Shown: positions 26,362-34,287 of the stretch, piece by piece
How positions within the stretch are numbered: the first letter of the stretch is position 1
Layout: the number at the start of each line of letters is the position of its first letter
IMG/VR virus record: IMGVR_UViG_3300050121_000032
Location: 1 to 64,000 of that record
Source of the DNA: a virus
DNA: 64,000 nt
Strand: one strand, 5' to 3'
Translations under genes and position numbers: made by a program
Notes under the pieces: model-generated
Told to the model about the DNA's origin: nothing
The model's input: only the letters and a program-made list of their open reading frames with translations
Databases searched by the model: none

Positions 26362-26911
26362 TCTCAGTTACCGCCGCAGTAACTGCTCGATCGTCGCCAC
26401 CCGCTGCCGGCTTAGCGCGTCGTTGGGATTTTTTACGAGGTGCGCCATGATCCCCGCCAGTTGCTGCGTTAGCCGCTTTGTCTTGCTGCTCGTGGCGCAA
26501 GTGTTGTTCGTAATACCTTTGCGTTTCCGCGGGGGTTGCGTTACCTGCCCAGTTGGCGAGGGATCGTGCGAGGCCATTGTCTGCAAACTCCAGTGCGAGG
26601 ATGATCTTCATTGCGATGGCGAGCGAGCCCTCGTCCCAGACGACAAGCACAATGCCACCAGCGGCCTCCATTGCCGCCTTGGTACCTTCCTGCATCGGGG
26701 TTAATTTTTTCCCCGGTGCCTTGGTCTCGATGGCGACAAAGCGCCCGCGTATGCACAGCAGATAGTCGAGGGCCGGCACTCCGAAGCCGGTTTGGACGGG
26801 CATAAAGCGCCAGCAGTCTGGTCCCAGACTGTCCAGCGCCTTCTTCACCAGTCGTTTTACTTTTGCTTCGGGAGTAGTTCCCACGTTCGCCCCCTTTCCA
26901 GCGTTCCCCAT
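26333..26911 (-). CDS. VRR-NUC domain nuclease
   Basis: 192 aa from the ATG at 26911. An N-terminal PEAKVKRLVKKAL helix, then GVPALDYLLCIRGRFVAIETKAPGKKLTPMQ holds the PD-(D/E)xK catalytic set D49, E62, K64 and the trailing Q. Such stand-alone VRR-NUC proteins cut structured DNA, including junctions, and are common next to phage replication genes. The C-terminal third is Ala/Lys-rich. Its gene overlaps the HNH-like gene upstream by 55 bases. Confidence 0.8.
   Translation of the reverse strand: MGNAGKGANVGTTPEAKVKRLVKKALDSLGPDCWRFMPVQTGFGVPALDYLLCIRGRFVAIETKAPGKKLTPMQEGTKAAMEAAGGIVLVVWDEGSLAIAMKIILALEFADNGLARSLANWAGNATPAETQRYYEQHLRHEQQDKAANAATGGDHGAPRKKSQRRAKPAAGGDDRAVTAAVTENGPPTQDPL
26368..26382. 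promoter_or_regulatory. dispersed dyad with one mismatch (CAGTAA)
   Basis: Seven bases upstream of the ATG at 26361 and inside the end of the VRR-NUC gene, where it reads V-T-A-A-V. Confidence 0.55.
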
Positions 26912-27318
26912 GTCTTCCAACGCCACGAAGCAAGAGCAACGCTTATGCCGAGGGCAGAGGCCCATTCGCCTAGTGTCTTCGTTTGCCCATGATGCAGCCA
27001 GCGTTTTGTAGCCCGTTTGTTTTTCTCTTGGTCGCTGGCAGTCGCCCAGCGCACGTTTCCCGGCCTGTAGTCGCCAGTTGTATCGGGGTAGCGATCAATA
27101 GACATCCCTCTGGGGCGGGAGCCAACATGTTCAAGGAACGCCGGAAAGCTCTCCCTCCATACGGCACACACCTGCACACCGAGGCCGCCGTAGCGAGGAT
27201 AATCTTTGGCGTTGGGGTTGTGGCAGCGCTGTATCATACCCCGCCAGATCGCGTGCTCGCTGGTTTCACGATTGCCAACATAGGCACCATGACTAACAGC
27301 TATTCCCTTGGAAGCCAT
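26857..27318 (-). CDS. AP2/HNH-like putative homing endonuclease
   Basis: 153 aa from the ATG at 27318 with GAGGAA upstream. It has the pattern H.IW.GMIQRCHN, Y.RYGG.GVQVC..W, SIDRYPDTTGDYRPGNVRWAT and DQEKNKRA, typical of phage HNH/AP2-like homing proteins, and a C-terminal helix-turn-helix (TKTLGEWASALGIS) for DNA recognition. It probably moves itself between phages. It is flanked by a DnaQ-like exonuclease and the VRR-NUC gene. Confidence 0.75.
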   Translation of the reverse strand: MASKGIAVSHGAYVGNRETSEHAIWRGMIQRCHNPNAKDYPRYGGLGVQVCAVWRESFPAFLEHVGSRPRGMSIDRYPDTTGDYRPGNVRWATASDQEKNKRATKRWLHHGQTKTLGEWASALGISVALASWRWKTWGTLERGRTWELLPKQK

Positions 27319-27322
27319 TTGC

Positions 27323-27868
27323 TCACTTCCTCCACCCATGCTCCCACAGCCGCTCGATCTGCATTTTGCAATCGCCAAGCGGGTGGTGGGCGAGATAGTC
27401 CTCGGTGCTCCCCAGATGCGTGACTTCGGGGTTGGTATCGTAGAAAGTCCTCGCGTCACGAGGAGCGCTGTACTTCCACGGCGGCTCCATGTTGTTGGCC
27501 CGGTAGAGGCTCTCCATGATGCCGATATCGAACACGATGCCGTTAGCCCAGACGCGGGGGGCGTCCTTTACGAACTCGGCCAGCCCCATGAGCGCTTCAC
27601 GCACGGACTTGTAGTCGACGTTGGGGCCGTGCCAGTGATCGGATGCGCTGAGCGGTTGCTTCTGCCAGAACTCCTGCGTCTTCTGGTCGATGTGCCGACC
27701 GGTCATGATCTGCTCCATCAAGCTCGGCACCGCGAAGAACGTCGCCTGAAAGACAGGTCCGTCGTCGCCACAGCTGAAGCGTACGGCGCCGATCGACAGC
27801 ACCAGAGCATTGGGTCGGGTCGACAGCGTTTCGATGTCGAGCATCACGTCTAGGCCTTCGGTAGCCAT
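27323..27868 (-). CDS. DnaQ-like 3'-5' exonuclease (Rv2179c-type)
   Basis: 181 aa. The opening MLDIETLSTRPNALVLSIGAVRF gives the exonuclease I motif D-x-E (11 and 13); VFDIGIM supplies motif II and HHPLGDC the C-terminal H..D. It removes nucleotides from 3' ends, either DNA proofreading or RNA. The polymerase at 31500 has its own exonuclease domain, so this may act in RNA turnover or repair. Confidence 0.8.
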   Translation of the reverse strand: MATEGLDVMLDIETLSTRPNALVLSIGAVRFSCGDDGPVFQATFFAVPSLMEQIMTGRHIDQKTQEFWQKQPLSASDHWHGPNVDYKSVREALMGLAEFVKDAPRVWANGIVFDIGIMESLYRANNMEPPWKYSAPRDARTFYDTNPEVTHLGSTEDYLAHHPLGDCKMQIERLWEHGWRK

Positions 27869-28158
27869 GTTTCGATGTCCTCCTGTTGGGGTTTTACCGT
27901 GGCGGTAACTTCGTGGTCGGCGAGCGGCGGGTTCGTCGGTGCGGCTCGGCGGGGCGCCTTGGGCAGTGCCTTGAGGACTGCGGCCAGCGCTTCCGCCGGG
28001 TCGGTGGTCGTCACCTGCACGTAGGAGTGCGCCGACGAGGGCGTCGCCTTGGCGTGCCAGTAGGTCGTCTTGCGGTCTTCGCTCTCAACCGGGTACAGGG
28101 TGAGATGCGTCAGGCCCTTCGCTGCCGCTTCGCGCAGGGCCTCTTCGAGCGTGCTCAT
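27850..28158 (-). CDS. small alpha/beta protein, unknown
   Basis: 102 aa, coupled upstream by ATGA and overlapping the exonuclease start by 19 bases. An N-terminal helix (EEALREAAAKGL), a beta pattern and a C-terminal polar tail carrying the dyad at 27894 as VTATVK. No family recognised. Confidence 0.6.
   Translation of the reverse strand: MSTLEEALREAAAKGLTHLTLYPVESEDRKTTYWHAKATPSSAHSYVQVTTTDPAEALAAVLKALPKAPRRAAPTNPPLADHEVTATVKPQQEDIETWLPKA
27894..27908. promoter_or_regulatory. dispersed dyad, spacer TGG, end of gene
   Basis: Perfect arms, 25 bases upstream of the exonuclease ATG at 27868, within the last codons of the previous gene. Confidence 0.85.
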
Positions 28159-28316
28159 CGCAGCAGCCACACGCCGATCACTGCGATGGTCAGCACCACG
28201 ATGGCGAGCACGCGCAGGTCGATCTCGATAACTGTCTGTGCCCCCGGGGGCAGGTCTTCTTTTTTCAAAGGGTCTCTCCCATTCCATGCGCGGTCCCACC
28301 CGCGACGTTGTTTCAT
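28155..28316 (-). CDS. small single-pass membrane protein
   Basis: 53 aa, ATGA overlaps at both ends. Basic N-terminus then a C-terminal transmembrane helix (VLAIVVLTIAVIGVWLL). Function unknown. Confidence 0.6.
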   Translation of the reverse strand: MKQRRGWDRAWNGRDPLKKEDLPPGAQTVIEIDLRVLAIVVLTIAVIGVWLLR

Positions 28317-28465
28317 TGTCCCGCCAGCTTGGCGGTGTGGGACTTCCCGATCCACTCGGGACCGGTATAGACCGGCGGCTTGTAGGGGCCGCGCTTCTTG
28401 CCGCGTCGGGCAGGCGGCTTTTTAGCTGAAGATGGTGAGGGGTTGTCCTGCTTCTTCTTGGCCAT
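28313..28465 (-). CDS. small basic protein
   Basis: 50 aa, found by reading the minus strand between its neighbours. ATG at 28465 follows GGAGGAG at seven bases, the best ribosome site in this stretch. Lys/Arg-rich first half (AKKPPARRGKKRG) suggests nucleic-acid binding. Coupled to the next gene by ATGA. Confidence 0.6.
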   Translation of the reverse strand: MAKKKQDNPSPSSAKKPPARRGKKRGPYKPPVYTGPEWIGKSHTAKLAGQ

Positions 28466-28742
28466 AATGCTCCTCCAGTGATTGCCGTGCTCTCTGCTTG
28501 TGGGTCTGGTATTCCCAGCGCAGGTCGACGCCGGTGTATGTGTTGTCGTCGTAGGTCGGGCGGCGCCAGCGGTGTCCGAACCAGTAGCGAGGATGCCACT
28601 TCGGGGTCTGTTGCCAATCGTTGTGCAGGAGCTTGTCCACTGTTTTCTGCAGCACCTTGTTGACTTCGTCGTCCCACTTCTTCTTTACCGCCGCGGTAAG
28701 ATAGAACTGGGCCTGCTGCATGCGAACCCTGATCTCAGTCAC
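28422..28742 (-). CDS. small helical protein, unknown
   Basis: 106 aa from the GTG at 28742, two bases downstream of the Cas4-like stop. Helical N-half with the dyad at 28685 read as LTAAVK; Trp/Tyr-rich middle (KWHPRYWFGHRWRRP). The longer frame upstream is antisense-like readthrough and rejected. Confidence 0.6.
   Translation of the reverse strand: MTEIRVRMQQAQFYLTAAVKKKWDDEVNKVLQKTVDKLLHNDWQQTPKWHPRYWFGHRWRRPTYDDNTYTGVDLRWEYQTHKQRARQSLEEHYGQEEAGQPLTIFS
28685..28699. promoter_or_regulatory. dispersed dyad, spacer CCG, intragenic
   Basis: Perfect arms near the start of the 106-aa gene; not near a downstream start codon. Confidence 0.85.
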
Positions 28743-28744
28743 CG

Positions 28745-29467
28745 TTATTTGGCGCCTTTCTTCCAGAACGGGCAGCTCGCCACAGGACAGTAGCTCTTGC
28801 ATAGCCTGCCGGGCTTCGGCGGATAGGTCAGCGTCTTCGATGCGTTCTCCAAGGCGTTGACACGCTCCATCAGGTGGACCCATTGGTTCGCTACCTCCTG
28901 CCGTGTGAATAGCTCGGGCGTCTGGGCGTCGAACTTGAGCCAGACGAACTCGCTGCGGACATATTTGAGTTGCGGGTAATGGCTGAACAGACACTGCGCC
29001 ATCAGCATCAGCTGCACGCTGTCCTCGACGATCTTGCCGGTCTTCCAATCCAGCACCAGCGCCAGATCGCTGTCCAGCCGCACCACGTCGCCAATGCCGC
29101 GGTACCATGCGTCGGGTGCGAAGTAGGCGGTCTTCTGGAAGTCGCGATTGATGGCGTACTTCTGCTCGACCAGCAGCTGGCCGGGGCCAGCTCGCACGCG
29201 GTCTACCCAACCCTGATACGCCGCCATCTCGGGCGGCATCTTGTGCGGCGGGTTTATGAGGGTGTGCTTGAAGGCATCGTGAACACGGTTGCCCCAGTTG
29301 AGCGCGCTGTCAGGGTCGTCGCTCTGCGTCTCGACATGACTCTTGGCGATGTCGACCTCGTAGTGCTTCTTCGGGCACTCCTCGAAATTCTTCAGCTTGC
29401 TGTAGCTCCAGCTCCAGTCCTTGCCGATCCGTGGTGCCGCTATCGTGTCGCCGGTAATCTTCGCCAT
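28745..29467 (-). CDS. Cas4/RecB-like PD-(D/E)xK nuclease
   Basis: 240 aa; ATG with GGGAG upstream. YSKLKNFEECPKKHYE (22-37), a following GNRVHDAF, then GIGDVVRL and LVLDWKTGK supply the catalytic D and E/D-x-K, and QLMLMAQC the helix Q. C31 plus the C-terminal C223, C227 and C232 form the iron-sulfur-type cluster of Cas4 and AddB-like nucleases. Phage Cas4-like proteins process DNA ends in recombination and replication. No CRISPR locus is present. Confidence 0.85.
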   Translation of the reverse strand: MAKITGDTIAAPRIGKDWSWSYSKLKNFEECPKKHYEVDIAKSHVETQSDDPDSALNWGNRVHDAFKHTLINPPHKMPPEMAAYQGWVDRVRAGPGQLLVEQKYAINRDFQKTAYFAPDAWYRGIGDVVRLDSDLALVLDWKTGKIVEDSVQLMLMAQCLFSHYPQLKYVRSEFVWLKFDAQTPELFTRQEVANQWVHLMERVNALENASKTLTYPPKPGRLCKSYCPVASCPFWKKGAK

Positions 29468-29922
29468 TATCTGCTCCCGCTCGGGTGATGTTGCTCCCAC
29501 AGGGCCAGCTGCGCCATCAGCGCGTCGGATGGGAAAATAAGTGCGTCGTCCTGTATCTGGAACGGCTCGTAGTTGGAGTTGGTCGGGTGGAGCGACACCC
29601 ATACCTTGTCACCGTGCTGGCTTGCCAGCAGCTTGAACGGTAGCTCGTAGCCGAAGTCGCGATGGCCCTCCTTTACCGCCTTGGTGCGATACCAGCGGTC
29701 CCAGATCGCGTCTTCCAGTGACTGGATGGACTGGATGCGCGTCTCGGGGACCATCACCGGCGGGGGATCGCACACTGGCACCACGTTGCCGATATTGATG
29801 GCCACGCCGGCTTTGGCGAGGCGCTCGATGTCGGACACCGGCAGTTGGTGCATGAACTGCGGCTGCGAGTTCACGTGGTCGACGAACCCATAGCGCGGGT
29901 CGTAGTCTTTTCCAACAGCCAT
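29467..29922 (-). CDS. unknown protein upstream of the Cas4-like nuclease
   Basis: 151 aa from the ATG overlapping the upstream stop (TGATG). No motif recognised. Its stop overlaps the nuclease start, so the pair is likely co-translated. Confidence 0.6.
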   Translation of the reverse strand: MAVGKDYDPRYGFVDHVNSQPQFMHQLPVSDIERLAKAGVAINIGNVVPVCDPPPVMVPETRIQSIQSLEDAIWDRWYRTKAVKEGHRDFGYELPFKLLASQHGDKVWVSLHPTNSNYEPFQIQDDALIFPSDALMAQLALWEQHHPSGSR

Positions 29923-30344
29923 CACTTCCTCCGCTTCTTTACCGTCGCGGTAATCCGCGCCACGTTGTGGTAGCCGACTTCGAGCAGCGCCGATCGTTCA
30001 AAGTTGCGTTTCCATGCCACCGGTCGGGCGTACTCCAACGGGTCGCTATCCTTGTAGTCGTTTATCCGAACCCGGTTTCGCTCCGACATTCCGGAGTGGA
30101 TGGCCAGTGCGATGCCCGCCACGAGCTGTTCGCTCGGAAAGTCCTTGCGCGCCTCGGCAAATATCTGGTCCTCGATCTGCAGCCTCAACGCGTCGGGGTC
30201 GTTGTCCTCGAGCACGCGCAGGTGGCCGGCGTTGATCCAGCCACCGATCCGGTTGACGCGCTCTTGGTGCAGGTGGGCGCGCATCAGCACATCCGCATCC
30301 CGCTCGAAATTGTCGTCGTCTGCGACCACCACGATCCGGCTCAC
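29922..30344 (-). CDS. unknown protein with C-terminal dyad
   Basis: 140 aa, ATGA-coupled to the upstream gene. Beta-start IVVVADDDNFER then a helical region. The C-terminus reads ITATVKKRRK over the dyad at 29939. No family recognised. Confidence 0.6.
   Translation of the reverse strand: MSRIVVVADDDNFERDADVLMRAHLHQERVNRIGGWINAGHLRVLEDNDPDALRLQIEDQIFAEARKDFPSEQLVAGIALAIHSGMSERNRVRINDYKDSDPLEYARPVAWKRNFERSALLEVGYHNVARITATVKKRRK
29939..29953. promoter_or_regulatory. dispersed dyad, spacer TCG, end of gene
   Basis: Perfect arms, 16 bases upstream of the ATG at 29922, overlapping the place where its ribosome site must be. Confidence 0.85.
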
Positions 30345-30556
30345 TTGAAGCGCTCCTTGTTCTGCTCGCGCAGGCGTCGGTTATATTCCTTGGCGCTGAC
30401 ATGGTGCGTCGGCGTCGGGGGCTCGTAATTCGGGTCGAACTGGCGGGCCAGCAGGTCCTGCAGGGCTCCGTACTTTTGGTTGGTAACCTCGGCGCCACGG
30501 TTCATCTCCGCGTCTCGGATTTGCTCGGGTGTCAGGCCGGTCCGCCAGTCGCTCAT
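30341..30556 (-). CDS. small protein, unknown
   Basis: 71 aa, polar, helical. ATG at 30556 lies 13 bases after the dyad at 30570. Ends in ATGA. Confidence 0.6.
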   Translation of the reverse strand: MSDWRTGLTPEQIRDAEMNRGAEVTNQKYGALQDLLARQFDPNYEPPTPTHHVSAKEYNRRLREQNKERFK

Positions 30557-30569
30557 TGCATGCTCTGTT

Positions 30570-30584
30570 TTACCGTCGCGGTAA
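30570..30584. promoter_or_regulatory. dispersed dyad, spacer TCG, intergenic
   Basis: Perfect arms filling almost the whole gap between the diphosphohydrolase stop (30585) and the next ATG (30556). Confidence 0.85.
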
Positions 30585-31058
30585 CTATGCCTTCGCGCCT
30601 CGCGGCAGCGGGAGACCGTGCTCTTTCTCCAGCTCCTCCTGCAGCAGAGCCATCGCGCGCCACGCCAGCGCTGCGGTGTGGCGGATATCACCGTCAAAGC
30701 CGCCGCGCTCGGTCAGGTGCCGCATGATGCAGTCCGCGTGATCCATGCTCTTGCCTCGGGCATGGTGCATCGGTTCACCGGGGTTATGCTTCTGGTTGCC
30801 CTTGAAGCTCACCTCGGCCACTGCAGCACAGGCGTCGGGGAAATAATCCAGCAGGCCCGTGGTCAACGGGAAGCGTTTGCGGTGAGCGCTGTCGCCCTCG
30901 ATCAGTCGCTGTCGCTTCATGATCTCAGGGGCGGGCGCCCAACTCGCGAGGCCCGGCGCCCAACTCGCGAGGCCCGGCGCCCAACTCGCGAGGCCCGGCG
31001 CGGCCGATTTTAAAGAACGCGCGCGGTGGGCAGTCTTTTGCTTGCTGGTCTTACGCAC
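30585..31058 (-). CDS. dATP/dGTP diphosphohydrolase-like (DUF5664/MazZ family)
   Basis: 157 aa from the GTG at 31058, which has GGAGAAGG upstream and overlaps the previous stop by 8 bases. The core KRFPLTTGLLDYFPDACAAV, HNPGEPMHHARGKSMDH and DIRHTAALAWRAMALLQEEL matches the DUF5664 family, whose founder in cyanophage S-2L converts dATP/dGTP to monophosphate. The N-terminus carries a Gly-Leu-Ala-Ser-Trp-Ala-Pro unit repeated three times. An internal ATG (MKRQRL) lacks a ribosome site. Together with MazG and DUF4406 it suggests active remodelling of the dNTP pool. Confidence 0.75.
   Translation of the reverse strand: MRKTSKQKTAHRARSLKSAAPGLASWAPGLASWAPGLASWAPAPEIMKRQRLIEGDSAHRKRFPLTTGLLDYFPDACAAVAEVSFKGNQKHNPGEPMHHARGKSMDHADCIMRHLTERGGFDGDIRHTAALAWRAMALLQEELEKEHGLPLPRGAKA
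30934..30996. repeat. 21-bp tandem repeat, three perfect copies
   Basis: Unit begins GGCGCCCAACTCGCG and encodes a seven-residue repeat at the N-terminus of the diphosphohydrolase. A partial fourth unit follows. Perfect copies point to recent expansion. Confidence 0.85.
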
Positions 31059-31500
31059 TGGCCTTCTCCCCAATGGAGGCAGCAAGCTCCATCATCTCGC
31101 ACAGCTCGTCTGCGATATAGACGATTTCCATGCCTTCGGATTGGAGGGCCACTGCAGTGCGATGCTCAGCCTGCGCACCATTGCTCTTCTCCCAACCGGG
31201 GAGCATCACGATGGTGTTGGCTTCAGCACAGATGTAGTGGAGGTCTTCGGCCAGCGCTCGGCGGAGCGAGAAGCCATGCTGCACCTTGGAGGCTTCAAGA
31301 TTGCCCGTGGGGTTGTCAGCGGAGATATCCACGCCGTCATGGCGCTCGATATCTTTTTCGGCGGGGTTGAACACTTCGTGGCCGCCTTGTCGAAGCGCCT
31401 TGGTGACGGCATTGAAGCGGGGGAAGTTGAATTGCGGATAGCCCTGCATGGGGCCGGCGAGATAGATACGCTTTTTTGGGGATGGGCTTGGTGACGACAT
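31051..31500 (-). CDS. DUF4406, nucleoside deoxyribosyltransferase-like
   Basis: 149 aa; TAATG overlap with the polymerase stop. IYLAGPMQGYPQFNFPRF, then EVFNPAEKD and the RRALAEDLHYICAEANTIVMLPGWEKSNGAQAEHRTA motif form the DUF4406 pattern, related to nucleoside 2-deoxyribosyltransferases and nucleotide hydrolases. It is likely to act on nucleotide glycosidic bonds or as a nucleotide sensor; substrate unknown. It sits between PolA and the diphosphohydrolase. Confidence 0.8.
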   Translation of the reverse strand: MSSPSPSPKKRIYLAGPMQGYPQFNFPRFNAVTKALRQGGHEVFNPAEKDIERHDGVDISADNPTGNLEASKVQHGFSLRRALAEDLHYICAEANTIVMLPGWEKSNGAQAEHRTAVALQSEGMEIVYIADELCEMMELAASIGEKASA

Positions 31501-33506
31501 TATTTTGCTTCTCCGTATGATGCGCCTTCGCCAAGCTCAGCATCTATGGGCGCGTCTTTTGCCCACGAGGGTCGGCGCGTCATCTCTTCTAGAATAATCT
31601 TTTTGGCGCTGTCAAGTTGCGCCGTCTTGACGATGAAAACTAATTCATCGTGCGCTTGCAAAACGAACAGGTAGTCCCGCGGGCTAACCGTATAGAGACC
31701 ACGATCACGAATGCGCAGTGCAGCGTTCATCACCACGATACGCGCGAGGGCCTGCACTATGTTCTCCAAGAACTTAGCACCATAGAGCGTGTGCCAAAAT
31801 TTACCGTAGCGGTAACGATACTCGGTGCGGCCGTCTTCGCCCATGCGTTGCAACGGCTCGGCATAGCGCAGGCTCAGTCCGCTCGGCAACAACACATTGC
31901 CGTGACTGATCTCCACCGGGCCGAACTTGATGGTGTGGCCGCCAGACAACCACGCAGTGCGAACTGCATGATCCAGCGTGCGCCAGCCCTGCGGGATTTC
32001 GTGGTAGCGCAAACGGTAGCGATCCACAGCCTTGTCGCCAAGGTCGCGGTTGTAAATCTGCGAGATGTCCAGTCCGTCCTTACGGGCGCTCTGTATCACC
32101 ATGGTGTCGAAGCGCTCCTTGCCCGCGCCATAGCCCAGCCCCAGAATGCCGGTCTTGCCAATGAAGCCTTCGATCGGAAACACCAGCGTTCCGTCGGGGT
32201 GCTTGAGCTTGCGGTTGACCGGGTAGCCGAAGATGTCGGTCGCCAGCTGTGAGTACGGGTCCAGCTTGTTGGCGAACTCAGTGACTAGCCGTGTGCAGCC
32301 ACATATCCACGCGCTCAGTCGCGCTTCGATCTGCGACAAGTCGCACGTCACGATGGTCTCGTCGGGGCCACAGATCAGGCTCTGGCGTAGTTTGCTTTTA
32401 CCTTTTGACCCTCGAACGGTCGGCATGTTCTGCATGTTCATCTTCCACTCGCCAGACAGGCGGTGGGTATGCGCACCGCCATACCGGAGGGGCACGGGCA
32501 TTAAGGGCGCGGTCGGCCACGGCAGAGCGGCGATGCTCAGCAGCTTCTCCGTCCGCGTCTCTTCAAGCGTAGACTTGAAGCCCAGCCGTGCAGCAGCCAT
32601 CGCAGCCACCACGGGATCGGGATGGTCCTGCAGCTTCTCCATGAACTCGTCGGTCTTGGCGAACGCGGGTGTTTCCTTGCCGGTCGTGGGGGAGACCTTC
32701 ATCTCCACCTCCACGCCGTACTTCTCCAGCTCCGTTTTGAACTTCGGAGTGGACATGATGATCTTGGGGCTGATGCCGTTGGCGTCCTGAAGGAGCAGCT
32801 CCTTTGCAGCCTGCACGTCGATCAGGTGCTGGCTCAGCATGGGCACGTCGACTTGGAAGCGCGGCTCTACGCAACAGCGGAGCACCATGTCCATGAGGCG
32901 GCGTTCGGAGCGGGGGAATTTCGGATACAGCTGCAGGAAGATTTGCTCCTGCAAATAGTTGTCCTGTAGTGCGTAGACGCAGAACTCGTCCCACAGGCCC
33001 ATGGAGACGATCTGTTCGCGGGTCAGGCCGTCCATCTTGGCCAGCGCGGTGCCCTTGGCGCCTAGCCCCATATAGTCGGCGATGTCGCGCAGGGAGTGGC
33101 CACGCAGCTGGTGGCCCAGCAAGGCGCGCGCCATGCCCATGATGTCGATCATGGTGTGCGGCACGAAGCCGTGGCGCCACGCGAGGATGGAATTGTCGAA
33201 GAGGGAGTTGAAAGTTACCGTGGTGGTAAGCGCGGGATCGAACTGCGAGAGCCAATGCGGGAAGTCCGGGCCGGCGATAATCTGGTGTTCTTCGGTCGGG
33301 GCTGGGTTGAATTTGGAATTTAGCGCCGCGGTCGCCATCGCTGGCTGGCTCAAGTCCATGGCTTTGACAGCCCACATGATCTCCTCGAACCGTGGATCGA
33401 GGATGTAGTTCGGTGTCGGCATCTTCCTCAACGAGTAGCCGTTCTTGCTATCGTAGAACGTCTCCGCGTCGAGGAAGAGCAGATGCTGTTTGGGTGGGGA
33501 TGGCAC
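31500..33506 (-). CDS. polA: DNA polymerase I (family A) with 3'-5' exonuclease
   Basis: 668 aa from a GTG overlapping the preceding stop (TAGTG). The N-terminal exonuclease shows D-x-E in LFLDAETF, N...FD in TFNSLFDNS and Y...D in YALQDNYL. The polymerase half shows motif A DLSQIEARL (389-397), motif B KTGILGLGYG (about 450) and motif C HDELVF (about 617). It is the replicative polymerase of the phage. Dyads at 31801 and 33215 lie within. Whether it tolerates modified bases cannot be read from sequence. Confidence 0.93.
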   Translation of the reverse strand: MPSPPKQHLLFLDAETFYDSKNGYSLRKMPTPNYILDPRFEEIMWAVKAMDLSQPAMATAALNSKFNPAPTEEHQIIAGPDFPHWLSQFDPALTTTVTFNSLFDNSILAWRHGFVPHTMIDIMGMARALLGHQLRGHSLRDIADYMGLGAKGTALAKMDGLTREQIVSMGLWDEFCVYALQDNYLQEQIFLQLYPKFPRSERRLMDMVLRCCVEPRFQVDVPMLSQHLIDVQAAKELLLQDANGISPKIIMSTPKFKTELEKYGVEVEMKVSPTTGKETPAFAKTDEFMEKLQDHPDPVVAAMAAARLGFKSTLEETRTEKLLSIAALPWPTAPLMPVPLRYGGAHTHRLSGEWKMNMQNMPTVRGSKGKSKLRQSLICGPDETIVTCDLSQIEARLSAWICGCTRLVTEFANKLDPYSQLATDIFGYPVNRKLKHPDGTLVFPIEGFIGKTGILGLGYGAGKERFDTMVIQSARKDGLDISQIYNRDLGDKAVDRYRLRYHEIPQGWRTLDHAVRTAWLSGGHTIKFGPVEISHGNVLLPSGLSLRYAEPLQRMGEDGRTEYRYRYGKFWHTLYGAKFLENIVQALARIVVMNAALRIRDRGLYTVSPRDYLFVLQAHDELVFIVKTAQLDSAKKIILEEMTRRPSWAKDAPIDAELGEGASYGEAK
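31801..31815. promoter_or_regulatory. dispersed dyad, spacer TAG, intragenic
   Basis: Perfect arms in the polymerase gene, read as Y-R-Y-G-K, the alternative open frame. Confidence 0.8.
33215..33229. promoter_or_regulatory. dispersed dyad with one mismatch (TGGTAA)
   Basis: TTACCG-TGG-TGGTAA in the exonuclease part of the polymerase gene, read as L-T-T-T-V. Confidence 0.5.
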
Positions 33507-34204
33507 TAGATATACGCGCTCACTTGGTCGGTTGAATGTCGGCCATCTCCGACCGTAATATGTCGCGTGTTGAAGGTCAACAGCAGGCTGCTGTGCCCGC
33601 GACCCACAGCGCCGTCGCTCAGCAGCTTGGCTGACGCCATCGTGGTTGCGGTGTCACGGAACAGCTGGCTCATGGTCTCGATCTTGTTGGGCTCAGCAAA
33701 GCGCTGGGGGCACTCTTGGTACTCGGCGAACTCGCTCGGCAGGAGTTGCAGGATCGTCGGCCAGTAGTAGCGTATCGCGGCTTTGGTTGCGTTTTTATTA
33801 AGCCAGCGCAGCGCTACCTTCACATGCTCAAACTTGAGGTAGATTTCTTCCATCTGGTCAACCACGCCCCGCAGGGGTCCGATCAGGTGCTGCTGCTGCA
33901 TGTAGAGCGCCGGCTTGATCGGCAGGCACTGCGCGCCGTCATAACTCAGGTTCAGCACTACATAGTCCTTGATGGTGTAGGGCAGCGTCATCATGGGGTC
34001 ACGCACGACGCCCTTCGCTGCAGTCGCTCTGGCGATGACGTCGGGGTCGAACAGCATCGCTATGGTCTGGTCGACCGTCGGCGTGTATTCGGTCAGCACG
34101 TTGAAGCTGACTTCCATCAGCTTGTTGATCTGCTTGATGGCTTTCTCCATCGCGCCAGTGCCGATGTAGTCGCCCGTCTTTGGGCCTCCATAACGTCTAC
34201 CCAT
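33506..34204 (-). CDS. unknown protein between polymerase and VWA gene
   Basis: 232 aa; ATG with GAGGAGA upstream. No catalytic motif; a RYYWPTILQLLP segment and long helices are visible. Such genes often accompany the MoxR-VWA pair or polymerase in phages, so a replication accessory role is possible. Its leader contains a long hairpin and a dyad. Confidence 0.6.
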   Translation of the reverse strand: MGRRYGGPKTGDYIGTGAMEKAIKQINKLMEVSFNVLTEYTPTVDQTIAMLFDPDVIARATAAKGVVRDPMMTLPYTIKDYVVLNLSYDGAQCLPIKPALYMQQQHLIGPLRGVVDQMEEIYLKFEHVKVALRWLNKNATKAAIRYYWPTILQLLPSEFAEYQECPQRFAEPNKIETMSQLFRDTATTMASAKLLSDGAVGRGHSSLLLTFNTRHITVGDGRHSTDQVSAYI

Positions 34205-34238
34205 GTTTGGTTCTCCTCTGGTTTGACAAATTAATCTT

Positions 34239-34284
34239 CAGCCCCTAAAATTGCTGAACCACAGTGACGCAATTCTAGGGGCTG
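34239..34284. promoter_or_regulatory. long inverted repeat next to dyad
   Basis: 16-base arms (34239-34254 and 34269-34284) differ by one base and enclose 14 bases. On the plus strand a T5 run follows, so it resembles a terminator for rightward transcripts, or an attenuator in the leader of the leftward gene. The dyad at 34288 is adjacent. Confidence 0.6.
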
Positions 34285-34287
34285 TTT

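Noticed and set aside
28745-29467. Cas4-like gene as part of a CRISPR system
   Set aside because: No repeat-spacer array or other cas gene is present; phage Cas4-like nucleases are common in replication modules.
30585-33506. Confident call of a 2-aminoadenine (Z) genome
   Set aside because: The DUF5664-like protein and PolA fit only in part; no PurZ or DatZ was found in the window.
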